A stretch of DNA of 64,000 nucleotides from Limnochorda sp. L945t. Lineage in GTDB: Bacteria; Bacillota; Limnochordia; Limnochordales; Geochordaceae. The DNA is taken from positions 2,759,722 through 2,823,721 of the forward strand of contig NZ_CP141615.1 in NCBI RefSeq assembly GCF_035593305.1. Direction: 5' to 3'. Shown in pieces: positions 9,999 through 18,273 of the stretch (positions are counted from its first letter, which is position 1; each line of letters begins with the position of its first letter). The notes beneath the pieces were generated by a model. The model made no database searches and was not told the DNA's origin. It saw nothing but the letters and a program-made list of their open reading frames with translations. A program made the translations under genes and the position numbers.

Positions 9999-10028
9999 TT
10001 GACACTGCGCGGCGGACTGTGCTACGAT
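9999..10028 (+). promoter_or_regulatory. Sigma-A promoter of the tRNA-Leu gene
   Basis: A perfect TTGACA (9999-10004) and TACGAT (10023-10028) with an 18-nt spacer lie 26 nt upstream of the mature tRNA 5' end. The good -35 and the short distance to the tRNA support this as its own promoter. Confidence 0.75.
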
Positions 10029-10054
10029 ACGCTTTGCCGCAAGGCTTTTCCGGT

Positions 10055-10141
10055 GCCGAAGTGGTGGAATTGGCAGACGCGCTGCGTTCAGGGCGCAGTG
10101 GGCGTAAGCCCGTGGGGGTTCGAGTCCCCCCTTCGGCACCA
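10055..10141 (+). tRNA. tRNA-Leu (anticodon CAG), CCA encoded
   Basis: An 87-nt class II tRNA. The acceptor stem GCCGAAG pairs with CTTCGGC. The anticodon stem CTGCG/CGCAG closes the loop TTCAGGG with anticodon CAG. The long variable arm GGGCGTAAGCCC and the T arm with GGTTCGAGTCC follow. The CCA end is encoded. It reads CUG, the main Leu codon in this GC-rich genome. A run of five T begins directly after the CCA end and may act as a terminator. Confidence 0.97.
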
Positions 10142-10236
10142 TTTTTCGCGCCTTCAGTCAGCACAGGGGTTTCCGGCAACGGGGCGGGCGGGCCACCAAC
10201 CGGACACCAACCCTTCGCGTCGGGTCCACGGGTAAT

Positions 10237-10799
10237 GTGTCGAGCAGGGGGACGAAGCCGGCAGATTGGCTCGTCCTCGACGCGTCGCTTCGCATATCTG
10301 CCTGCGCCTTGTACCGCGCGTTTGCCCTCCCTGCCGGGATCACGGACCAGCAACTGGTGGACGTGGTAACGCGCTACACCCAGTAGAGGAGCGGCCCCTG
10401 GGCAGGTTGATCTCCATTACCCCCGGGCCAACGTTCACTGAGGCTTCGCGCAAGGTCTACCAGGGTGCCCTCCGGGAGTGGGAGCCGGTCATCGAACGGC
10501 TCGTGGATCTCTTCATGCGGATGGACACGCGGGCTGCCGAGGTTGCCGCCACTGTGCACTACGCCGCATCGGAACTCAAAGCCAAGCTGGATCGCCCGCC
10601 CACCGAAGTAGAGGTCCTGAAGGAAGTGATGGCATGGAAGGCGCGGCGTAAACCGCCCTTCCGAGAGTCGGAGGTCGCAAGCGCGATCCGCAATCTGGCA
10701 GCTCTCCGACTTATCGACGTGCGGCCATCGCCTGCCCTTCCCCTGGACCCGCTCGAGGCGTTGGAGGTCGGAGACGGTCCCGAAGTTTGCGGAAATTGA
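10237..10799 (+). pseudogene. Frameshifted remnant of an unrecognised gene
   Basis: Two short frames appear to be pieces of one coding sequence. The first reads from a GTG at 10237 (VSSRGTKPADWLVLDASLRI) to a TAG at 10384-10386. A one-base shift just before that stop leads into EERPLGRLISITPGPTF and an open frame to 10799. The second part is helical and charged, and ends in a segment resembling a winged helix (KPPFRESEVASAIRNLAALR, about 65 residues from the end). No strong ribosome site precedes either piece, so I think the gene is decayed and possibly truncated at its 5' end. I do not recognise the family. It lies just downstream of a tRNA gene, a usual insertion place for foreign DNA. Confidence 0.45.
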
Positions 10800-10891
10800 T
10801 GGCCCGCCCGGGCCGTCGCCGCTTTCCAGGAACCGTCCGCCCAAGTGCGAACTCTTTCCGCAGCCCGGCAACTACCCACCACAGGGGAGGC

Positions 10892-11389
10892 ATGGATGCG
10901 ATGCAACGCGTGGCGTGGCGGTTCGGCGCACTGCTCGCCGGCGGCCTGGTTGCCGTCGTGCTCCTGTTCTCGCCGGCTGCGGCCCTGGCCCAGGAGTCCC
11001 GCTGGGACTGGCACCTGAGCGCCGGCTTGGGCCCTGGCGACCCCGGGGTTGCGGTCGCGGGGGAGGTGTGGGCAGGGGTGCCGTCCGTCGACGAGCTCTT
11101 CCTGCGGGCCGGCCTGACCGCCCCCGGAGGCGGGGCGATGGTGGTCGACGTGGGGGCCGCCTATTTGTTGAGCCCGTTGCTTCCCGGTCTCGCCTCGCGT
11201 TATCCCGAGCTCGACCCCTATCTCCACGCGGCCGTCACCCTGCGCTCGGGGAGCGGGGCGGCCGGCAGCCAGGTCAACTTCATGGGCGGCGGAGGCGTCA
11301 CCTACCGCTTCTCGGAGCGGGCGTGGGCGTGGGGGGAGCTCCGGGTGGGCACCCCGGTCATCCTGCTCGGCGCCGGGATCACTCTGTAG
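10892..11389 (+). CDS. Small secreted protein, possible beta-barrel
   Basis: A 165-residue protein of unknown function. The ATG at 10892 follows AGGGGAGG; the longer frame upstream has no homologous-looking content. A clear signal peptide (basic start, LLAGGLVAVVLLFSPAAALAQ) would be cleaved near residue 33. The mature part is built of alternating polar and hydrophobic short strands, such as GAMVVDVGAAYLL, VNFMGGGGVTYRF and AWAWGELRVGTPVILLGAGI, the pattern of a small outer-membrane or lipocalin-like barrel. It has Gly-rich turns, no Cys and no known motif. The barrel reading is inference from pattern only. Confidence 0.65.
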   Translation: MDAMQRVAWRFGALLAGGLVAVVLLFSPAAALAQESRWDWHLSAGLGPGDPGVAVAGEVWAGVPSVDELFLRAGLTAPGGGAMVVDVGAAYLLSPLLPGLASRYPELDPYLHAAVTLRSGSGAAGSQVNFMGGGGVTYRFSERAWAWGELRVGTPVILLGAGITL

Positions 11390-11507
11390 GCGGGTAGGAG
11401 GGGCGCCCCCGCCCCACTCCCTCCCCCCCTCGTCGTGCACCGGGGGGCGGGGGTCTCGCACTCCAGCGCGGGCAGACCCGGACGGCCAAAGCTGCCCGCG
11501 CCTTCGT

Positions 11508-13037
11508 TCACTTGCCTCCGGAGCTTTCGACCACCCGCTGCGCGGGCCCCGGCGTCGCCGCGGCCTCTTGTTGTCCGGTCGCCGTCGCCGGCGAGTGCTT
11601 GCCTCGCATCAGCGACAGCACCGCGGCCAGCACGCTGATGGCCACGGAAACCCAGAACGTGAAGTGCAGCGCCTCGATGAACTGCCCGATGGCGATCCCC
11701 TGCGAGCCCACCTGCGTGCCGGCGAACAGCCCGGCGAGCGCTTCCGGGGTCATGGTGCTGATGATGGCGGAAAGCCCCAGCGCCATGCTGATGACCGAGC
11801 CGGCGTTCATCATCATGGTGCGGGTGGCGCCCGCGATCCCCCTGCGCCCCGGAGCGACGGCGGACATGATGGCGTTGGTGTTGGGGGAGTTGAAGAAGCC
11901 GGAGCCTGCCCCGACCACGGCCATCCACAGTCCCAGCGTCCACAGGCCCGTTCCCGGCTGGATACGGGTGAGCCCCCACAGGCCGACGGCCGAAGCCAGC
12001 AATCCGATGGAGCTCAGTTCCCTGGAGCCGTACCGGTCGGAAAGCGCCCCGCTCACGGGCGCCACCGCCATCATGGCTGCGGCCATGGGCGAGAGCATGA
12101 CGCCCGCCTTCACCGGGTCGTAGCCGCGTATGCCCTGGAAGTAGAAAACCAGCAGCAGCGTCACGGCGCCCCGGGCCACGCCATTGAGCAGGTTGCTCAC
12201 GTACGCCGCCGCCAGCAGCCGGTTGCGAAAGAGGCTCAAATCGAGCATGGGCTGGTCGAAGCGCCGCTCCCACCAGACGAAGGCCGCGAGCGCCGCGATC
12301 GAAACTGCGTCGAGCCCCAGCATGGCCGGCTGCAGCCACCCTACGAGCGGCCCGAAGCTGAGCACCACCAGGATGCCCAGGAGTCCCAGGACGAACGTCA
12401 TGGCTCCCGGCCAGTCGAAGCGCTGGCCGCCCGGCAGGCGCACGACCTCCCGCAACTGCGCCGCCGCCCACCAGGTGCCCACCACCCCGAGCGGCACGTT
12501 GAACCAGAACACCCAGCGCCAGCCGAGCTCAGTCAGGTAGCCGCCCAGGATGGGGCCGAGCAGCGAGGCCACGGAGATGACCATCGCGTTGACCCCGAGC
12601 GCTTTGCCAAGCTCCCCCCGGGGAAAGGCGTCCGTCACGATGGCCGTGCTGTTGGCCAGCATCAGCGATCCCCCGACCGCCTGCACCAGCCGGAAGACGA
12701 TGAGCTGCGCCCCGCTTTGCGCCAGGCCGGAGACGAGCGACCCTGCGGTAAACACCGCGAACCCTGCCACGTACAGCTTCTTGCGCCCGGCCATGTCGGC
12801 GACCCGGCCGATGGAGGGCACCAGCACGGTGATCGCCAGCATGTAGCCCATGAGCACCCAGACGACCTCTTCGAAGCTCGCCTGCAGCCCCTTCATCACC
12901 TCGGGGAGCGCGATGATGAGGGTGGTGCTGTTGAGCACCGACAACAGCGCTCCGAGGCTGGTGCACGACAGGGCGACCCACTTGTAAGAGCCGGAGCCCG
13001 CTGCGGCGGGCCGGCTCGCGGCTTCGCTTCGACCCAT
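11508..13037 (-). CDS. DHA2-family (14-TM) MFS drug efflux transporter
   Basis: A proton-driven multidrug exporter of the EmrB/QacA type in the cytoplasmic membrane. The 509 residues contain about 14 hydrophobic segments. The N-terminal half shows motif D1-like LNSTTLIIALPEV (near 36) and motif A GRVADMAGRKKLYVAG (about 77-92), with antiporter motif C-like LGPILGGYL near 160. It is the last gene of a MarR-ABC-ABC-MFS series on the minus strand, 65 nt after the permease, so all are likely switched by the MarR protein. The substrate is unknown. Confidence 0.9.
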   Translation of the reverse strand: MGRSEAASRPAAAGSGSYKWVALSCTSLGALLSVLNSTTLIIALPEVMKGLQASFEEVVWVLMGYMLAITVLVPSIGRVADMAGRKKLYVAGFAVFTAGSLVSGLAQSGAQLIVFRLVQAVGGSLMLANSTAIVTDAFPRGELGKALGVNAMVISVASLLGPILGGYLTELGWRWVFWFNVPLGVVGTWWAAAQLREVVRLPGGQRFDWPGAMTFVLGLLGILVVLSFGPLVGWLQPAMLGLDAVSIAALAAFVWWERRFDQPMLDLSLFRNRLLAAAYVSNLLNGVARGAVTLLLVFYFQGIRGYDPVKAGVMLSPMAAAMMAVAPVSGALSDRYGSRELSSIGLLASAVGLWGLTRIQPGTGLWTLGLWMAVVGAGSGFFNSPNTNAIMSAVAPGRRGIAGATRTMMMNAGSVISMALGLSAIISTMTPEALAGLFAGTQVGSQGIAIGQFIEALHFTFWVSVAISVLAAVLSLMRGKHSPATATGQQEAAATPGPAQRVVESSGGK

Positions 13038-13102
13038 GGATACGGACCATCGCTTCCTTCCCTGGAAGGTTGCGAGGCCGGGCTACGCCCCTCCCCGCGC
13101 CT

Positions 13103-14308
13103 TCAGCGGGTGATGGCCCGGCTGAAGGCAGGAACGGCCACGGCCAGCGTGACGGCCCCGAAGGCCGCCAGGATGGCCACCTCCCCGCCAACGGCGCCCC
13201 ACCCGGCGCCAAGGAGCATGATCTTGCGCAGCGAGTCGATCACGTAGCTCAGGGGGATGAAGCGGGAGATCACCTGCAGCACCGGCGGCATCTGGTCCAC
13301 GGGGAAGAAGGCCCCGGACAAGAACATCATGGGAAACGTCAGGGTCATCATCACCGTGAGGGCCGTCTCCTGCTCGGTCGAGATCGCCGACACGAGGATG
13401 CCGACTCCCACGAACGAGAAGACGCCGAGCAGCAGCATGAGCGCCACCATCCACAGGCTCCCCTTGACCTGCACGCCGAACAACACGATGCCGAGGAGCA
13501 GCACCAGGGCTCCCTGGGCCAGTCCCCGCACGGACTGGGAGATCGCTTTGCCCAGGATGAGAGAGAGCCTTGGCACGGGTGCGATCAACAGGCCGTCCAG
13601 GGTCCCGATTTCCCGTTCCCGGGAGACCGCCCCAGCCAGGCCTGTCATGACGGCCATCACCACCACCATGGCCATGATGCCGGGCGCCATGAAGCTGAAG
13701 TAGTTGATGTCCGTCGCCTGCTCGAGGCCCTTCAGCTGGAGCAGGCGGGCAGGGCCGCCGCTCAGGCGCTCCGAGGCGGCCGTGACGACGCCCTGGATGA
13801 TGCCGGCTACCACCGCGCTCATCTGCGGGTTGGCCGGATCCGGCATCAGGGTGAGGGTCGAGGGCGTCCGGGTCATGAGGTGCTCCGTGAGATCCGGCGG
13901 GATCACCAGCGCTCCTCGAGCCCGGCCACTCTGGATGGCGCGAGCTGCCGCTTCCGGCGTGCTCTCGGTGAGGATGCGCAGCGCCCGTGCCTCTCCCGGC
14001 TGCGCGGGCCTGCCTCGCGGCCCGAGGCCGGCCAGCGCCTGCACCAGCTGCGCCCCGGCTATGCCTCGATCCTGGTCGACCACGACGAACGGGACGTTCT
14101 GAAGCATCGTTTGCGAGGGGAAGATGTACCCGGTCATCACCATCATGAAGATGGGCATGACGATGAAGGAAACGAGCCGCATCCGATCCCGGACGAACTC
14201 CGTCAGGTCCTTGCGTGCTATCTCGAAGGCCCCCCGCAGGAGGCGGACCCACCGGCCCGAGGCCCTCTCGATGCGGCGGACCCGCTCGTCGGCCGTTACG
14301 ACTCCCAT
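13103..14308 (-). CDS. ABC-2 type efflux permease
   Basis: Membrane half of an ABC exporter. The 401 residues have one N-terminal membrane segment (about 45-65), a large extracytoplasmic domain (about 65-210) and five C-terminal segments. SREREIGTLDGLLIAPV (near 245) is the coupling-helix motif typical of DrrB/YhfP-type ABC-2 permeases. The ATG at 14308 follows AGGGGGG; the frame extends upstream without further homology. It lies 65 nt downstream of the ATPase gene with which it should form the transporter. Confidence 0.9.
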   Translation of the reverse strand: MGVVTADERVRRIERASGRWVRLLRGAFEIARKDLTEFVRDRMRLVSFIVMPIFMMVMTGYIFPSQTMLQNVPFVVVDQDRGIAGAQLVQALAGLGPRGRPAQPGEARALRILTESTPEAAARAIQSGRARGALVIPPDLTEHLMTRTPSTLTLMPDPANPQMSAVVAGIIQGVVTAASERLSGGPARLLQLKGLEQATDINYFSFMAPGIMAMVVVMAVMTGLAGAVSREREIGTLDGLLIAPVPRLSLILGKAISQSVRGLAQGALVLLLGIVLFGVQVKGSLWMVALMLLLGVFSFVGVGILVSAISTEQETALTVMMTLTFPMMFLSGAFFPVDQMPPVLQVISRFIPLSYVIDSLRKIMLLGAGWGAVGGEVAILAAFGAVTLAVAVPAFSRAITR

Positions 14309-14373
14309 GCCAAGCCCCCCTGACTTCACGCTGCCATCCCGATGAGCGCAGCCGCAGGCAGCGCAGCCTTTGG

Positions 14374-15495
14374 TCAGCGCCCCGTCCTCGACGCTGCAGC
14401 CCTGCGCCCCCAAGCCCTACCCGCAGTGACCGGTGCGCCGGCTGACACCTCGTCGCGGATCTGATGCCCGGTCAGGTGCAGGAAGACGTCCTCCAGGGTT
14501 GGCTCAACGGTGTGCAGCTGCACGATGTGGGCCCCCACCGCGGCGACCGCCTGCACCACGGGAGCGATGGCGTCCGACGAGGGAGCGAGCACCTTCACGT
14601 GCACCGTGCCCGACGCGGTGAGCGCCACGTCGACGGTCAGCCCCGGTAGGGCTTCTTTCAGCCGCGTCTCCACTTCACCCGACGGGGCATCCAGGGTCAT
14701 CTCGATGACGGTCTGGTGCGTCTCGGCCAGGCGGCGCTTCAAGGCTTCCGGGGTGTCGAGCGCCACGATGCGGCCGTGGTCGATGATCGCGACCCGGTCC
14801 GAGAGCATCTCCGCCTCGGCCATCTGGTGGGTCGTCAGCACGATGGTCATGCCCTCGTCCCGCAGCTCCTGGATGAACGACCGGATCGCCCGCGTGGTCT
14901 GCGGATCGAGACCCAACGTCGGCTCGTCGAGAAACAACACCTGGGGCTGGTGCAGCAGCGCCCGGGCGATGTTGACGCGTTGCTTCATACCGGTCGAAAA
15001 CGTGCCAACGAGTTTATCCTCCCACTCGATCATCCCGAGCCGCGTGAGCCATCGAGTCGTCGCGGCCCGGATCGCCTCGTCGGCCATCCCGTTGAGCCGG
15101 CCGAAGAGCCGCAGGTTTTCGGCGGCGCTCAGCCGGTCATAAAGGATGATCCTTTCCGCGACCAGCCCGATGCGGGATCGCACGCGCCCTGCGTCGTGCA
15201 CGACGTCCCACCCGCCGACGCGGGCGGTGCCCGCGGTAGGCCGCAGCAGCGTGGTGAGCATGCGAATGGTGGTCGACTTGCCGGCCCCGTTGGGCCCCAG
15301 GAAGCCGAACACCTCGCCCCGCCGCACCTCGAAGCTCACGTGGTCGACGGCAACGAAGGAGCCAAACTGCTTGGTGAGGCCTTCGACGACGATGTCCGCG
15401 GGGCCGCCGGCGACGTGCCCGTCGGACCGGCGGTCAGGCTCGGCGTTGATCTGCGGCAAGGGCGCCACGCGCTCGCGCTGGGTCATCGTGCTCAT
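14374..15495 (-). CDS. ABC exporter ATP-binding protein (DrrA-like)
   Basis: Nucleotide-binding subunit of the exporter with the permease downstream. The 373 residues hold Walker A GPNGAGKST, a signature motif in the variant form FSTGMKQR, Walker B VLFLDEPTLGLDP and the H-loop TTHQ. A C-terminal domain of about 100 residues, as in DrrA-type ATPases, ends in TLEDVFLHLTGH. The ATG at 15495 lies inside the last 62 bases of the MarR gene, so translation is probably coupled. A 30-residue polar N-terminal extension precedes the ATPase core. Confidence 0.93.
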   Translation of the reverse strand: MSTMTQRERVAPLPQINAEPDRRSDGHVAGGPADIVVEGLTKQFGSFVAVDHVSFEVRRGEVFGFLGPNGAGKSTTIRMLTTLLRPTAGTARVGGWDVVHDAGRVRSRIGLVAERIILYDRLSAAENLRLFGRLNGMADEAIRAATTRWLTRLGMIEWEDKLVGTFSTGMKQRVNIARALLHQPQVLFLDEPTLGLDPQTTRAIRSFIQELRDEGMTIVLTTHQMAEAEMLSDRVAIIDHGRIVALDTPEALKRRLAETHQTVIEMTLDAPSGEVETRLKEALPGLTVDVALTASGTVHVKVLAPSSDAIAPVVQAVAAVGAHIVQLHTVEPTLEDVFLHLTGHQIRDEVSAGAPVTAGRAWGRRAAASRTGR

Positions 15496-15955
15496 CGCCT
15501 TCTTCCGACGCGCTTTGGCTGGACTCGGCCCGGGACCAGGCGCTGGCAAAACGCTCCATGACTTTCACCAGGATCTCGGCCTGCTCGGCCTCGAGCCCCA
15601 TCAACGCTTCCATGAGGGCCTGGCGCGTGCGCCTCTCGAAGCGCTCGAGCGCCCGGCGGCCCTCCCCCGTGATCTCCACCCGCACCGCCCGGCGGTCCTC
15701 CGGGTCGGGCCGGCGCCGTGCGTACCCCTTCTCCTCGAGCCCATCGAGCAGCCCCGTGAGCGTCGAGCGCGTGACGCCGAGGACGTCGGCGAGCTGGAAG
15801 GGTTGCGCCGCCCCGTGCCGCTGCAGATGGCGCAGTAGATACCACTGCGGCCAGCTCAGGTTTTCGCGGCGCTCTCCTCTGCGCCACTGCTGGCGCAGCT
15901 GCACCATGAGATCGTGGACCCTGGCCAGCCACGCTCGAGCTTGCTCTTCCTGCAC
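15434..15955 (-). CDS. MarR-family transcriptional regulator of the efflux operon
   Basis: A 173-residue winged-helix repressor. The recognition region is FQLADVLGVTRSTLTGLLDGLEEKGYARRR (about 53-82), and the wing includes DRRAVRVEITGEGRRAL. The likely start is GTG at 15955; the same frame is open for several codons upstream without an ATG, GTG or TTG. The last 20 residues are acidic and Ala-rich. As first gene before the ABC ATPase, permease and MFS exporter it most likely represses the operon and releases it when a toxic ligand binds. Confidence 0.9.
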   Translation of the reverse strand: MQEEQARAWLARVHDLMVQLRQQWRRGERRENLSWPQWYLLRHLQRHGAAQPFQLADVLGVTRSTLTGLLDGLEEKGYARRRPDPEDRRAVRVEITGEGRRALERFERRTRQALMEALMGLEAEQAEILVKVMERFASAWSRAESSQSASEEGDEHDDPARARGALAADQRRA

Positions 15956-15973
15956 GAGCCACGCGTCCCATCT

Positions 15974-15988
15974 ATTCGTGTCACGTAT
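15974..15988. promoter_or_regulatory. Candidate MarR operator ATTCGTG-T-CACGTAT
   Basis: A 15-bp near-perfect inverted repeat (six of seven arm positions match) lies 19-33 nt upstream of the MarR start. Its size and place fit MarR-family autoregulatory operators. The adjacent AT-rich stretch (TATAAT on the plus strand, 15986-15991) suggests a promoter in the same spot. Confidence 0.45.
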
Positions 15989-16104
15989 AATTTGGTCGCC
16001 GCACTAGTTTTGGATTCTAGCCCGCCGCCAGGAGGCCGTCAAGCGTCTCAGCGGCCTCAGCCGCCGGGCAGGGCTTTGCCTCCCGCCCCCCGAAGAGGGC
16101 CTCG

Positions 16105-16872
16105 ATGCGTGTGGTACTGCTTCGCACGGTGGTGGTCGCTCTGCTCGCGGCTCTTGCCTGGACGGCACGCCCCGCGATGCCCGGAGGGGGGAGCGTCCGG
16201 GCAAGCAGTGCGGCCCCTCAGCGGGGCGAGGCGTCGGGCACCGTATCCGCCTTCCCCCCTCCACTTCCTTACGTCCAGGGGGGCAGCCGGTGGCTCTACC
16301 GTTCCAACTTCGGGGAGGTCCGGGTCCGGCTGGAGGGCGGTGACGTGCAGGCGGGACGGCGCTGCTACCGGTGGGAGATACGCCTGCTCGGGGTCGGCAT
16401 GCGCGAAGAGCTGGGACTGACGGCCGCCGGGTTGTTCACCGCGTCGAGGGAATTCCTCCTGCCGCTCGGGGCGGTCAGCACGATGGTGTTCACGCCGCCC
16501 GAGCTCACCATCCCGCTGCCGCTCGAGGTGGGGCGGCACTGGGAGTCCACCACCAGCGCCAGCTCCGGGCCGCATGCCGGGCCGGCCCAGGTGGCCGGCA
16601 CCGTGGAGGCCTACGCCTCCGTGGCGGTCGCGGCGGGGCGCTTCGAGGCCTACCGCATTCGCCTCGAGCGGCGCGACGCGTGGGGAGGCAGCATGGACGC
16701 GACCATCTGGCTCGACCCCGAGGCAGGGGTGGTCAAGGCCGTGGGGCAGCTGCGCTGGCCGGGCCTGGTCGGCAGCGTCCAGCGGGCCCTCGGCCTGCAT
16801 CGCCTGGAGCTCGAGCTGGTGCGAGCAGAGGTGCGCGGCCCTGTCAACGCCAGGCCGGGAGAGCTCCCGTGA
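16105..16872 (+). CDS. Secreted protein of unknown function
   Basis: A 255-residue protein starting MRVVLLRTVVVALLAALAW, a signal peptide with likely cleavage after about residue 25, then a Ser/Ala-rich linker. The mature part from residue 55 (PYVQGGSRWLYRSNFGEVRV) is rich in beta strands and ends with WLDPEAGVVKAVGQ and a short helix-rich tail. The layout resembles uncharacterised DUF3108-like secreted proteins, but I cannot assign a family. AGAGGG precedes the ATG. It converges on the Wzi-like gene, overlapping by 29 nt, and is alone on its strand here. Confidence 0.7.
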   Translation: MRVVLLRTVVVALLAALAWTARPAMPGGGSVRASSAAPQRGEASGTVSAFPPPLPYVQGGSRWLYRSNFGEVRVRLEGGDVQAGRRCYRWEIRLLGVGMREELGLTAAGLFTASREFLLPLGAVSTMVFTPPELTIPLPLEVGRHWESTTSASSGPHAGPAQVAGTVEAYASVAVAAGRFEAYRIRLERRDAWGGSMDATIWLDPEAGVVKAVGQLRWPGLVGSVQRALGLHRLELELVRAEVRGPVNARPGELP

Positions 16873-18250
16873 GGCCGAGGCCGACGTAGGCCGACGTTAC
16901 GCCGGGATGGTTGGCGGCGTTGAAGACGGGGCCCGCCTCCGCGGTCAGGCGCCACTCCCCCGGCAAGCCCAGGGTGGCCCGTAGCCGGAGGGAGTGTTCC
17001 ACGACGCCCGAGAGAAACTCGTGCTCGCGGCCGTACGCCAGCCCCTGCCCTCCGTAAGCCGGCTCCCAGACGTCTCCGATGCGGCCCTCGCCCCGCCTCC
17101 GCCACTCCACGCCGGCGCTTTCGACCGGCGCCCCCGGACGGCCCACCCACTCCACCGCCAGCGAGTCGGCGTCCGGCCCGTCCGGGTAGCCCAGGAGGTG
17201 GCCCTGGTCGACGAAGCTGAGCGACGGCGCCTGGAACGTGATCACGAAGTTGTGGACCCGGGTGTAGCGCACCCGCCAGCGCTCCTGAAGCGTCAGCGCC
17301 AGGCGCCCGCCCAGCTGGTAAACCTGGGGGATCCAGGGCAGCTGGGGCATGTCGTCGACCAGCACCTCCGCCTCGAGCCGGGCGTCGCCGCCGAAGAGCC
17401 GATCGACCCGCAGCCCGGCGCCCATGTAGAAGTTGGCGTCGTCGTTGCCGGTCTCACCCAGGTGGAGGTGCTGCGAAAGATAGGCAGGCCACAGGGGCAG
17501 CCAGTTGACGGGTACGGCGGCGAAACGGCCGCTGGTCACGGCGAGCTCGTAGGCGGAGAGGCCCACGCTTCCCCACCTCGTCGCCAGGGGCCCTATCCAC
17601 AGCTGCTGGCCAAGCAGCCACCGCTGCCCCGACCCCAGCCGGCCGCCCACCTTGCGGTAGGCGCCCCAGGCCCACCGCACCTCGCCACCCACCTGGAGGA
17701 AGCCCGGGTCGCGGGGCAGGTCCAGGAGCCCCGTGCCCGTGCCGAACCCGAGGTCCCGCCAGCCCACCCAGGCCTGCCACGCCGCCTCGCCCCGGGCGGC
17801 GTCGGGCCAGGGTTTCCGCCCGCACGGCAGCCTGGATCCGTAGCCCACCCACGCGCGCTCGAGCCGGGCACGCAGCCGGGCAGGGGACTCGAGCCCGAGC
17901 GCCTCCGGATCCCAGTCCGGCATCGAGGACGCACCGGCCGCCCGAAACGGCACGGCGGTCGCATCGAGCGCCGCCGCGACTTCCCCACAGAGGCGACCGT
18001 CGCCGCCGGCCACGCCGGCCCGCAGGTACACACCCTCACCGACCTCGGCCGCGGCGGGGTCGCCGGGGGGCAGGGCCCACGCTCCCAACCTCGTTCCGAA
18101 GGATGCGGCCAGGTAAGGATGCCACGTGAGCGAGCGGTGTGACGGCGGGGCCATTTCAGCCTGCGCCGTCTGGGGCGCGAGGGCCCCGCCCGGCCCCAAG
18201 AGCCAGGCGCCGGCGAGAAGAAGGCCGGTGATGAGCTTGCGGCCGACCAC
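16844..18250 (-). CDS. Wzi-like capsule-associated outer-membrane beta-barrel protein
   Basis: A 468-residue protein with a signal peptide (VGRKLITGLLLAGAWLLGPG, cleavage near AQA). A long series of amphipathic strands separated by short turns follows, the usual look of an outer-membrane barrel of about 18 strands. It has the size, the aromatic girdle content (many Trp and Tyr) and the place of Wzi, which anchors capsule polysaccharide at the cell surface. It is the last gene after the exporter, Wzz, kinase and phosphatase genes. The start is not certain: GTG at 18250 fits the signal peptide, and an ATG at 18307 would add 19 residues inside the previous gene. Confidence 0.7.
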   Translation of the reverse strand: MVGRKLITGLLLAGAWLLGPGGALAPQTAQAEMAPPSHRSLTWHPYLAASFGTRLGAWALPPGDPAAAEVGEGVYLRAGVAGGDGRLCGEVAAALDATAVPFRAAGASSMPDWDPEALGLESPARLRARLERAWVGYGSRLPCGRKPWPDAARGEAAWQAWVGWRDLGFGTGTGLLDLPRDPGFLQVGGEVRWAWGAYRKVGGRLGSGQRWLLGQQLWIGPLATRWGSVGLSAYELAVTSGRFAAVPVNWLPLWPAYLSQHLHLGETGNDDANFYMGAGLRVDRLFGGDARLEAEVLVDDMPQLPWIPQVYQLGGRLALTLQERWRVRYTRVHNFVITFQAPSLSFVDQGHLLGYPDGPDADSLAVEWVGRPGAPVESAGVEWRRRGEGRIGDVWEPAYGGQGLAYGREHEFLSGVVEHSLRLRATLGLPGEWRLTAEAGPVFNAANHPGVTSAYVGLGLTGALPAWR

Positions 18251-18273
18251 GTTGGCCGGCTCGCTCGTCCCGC

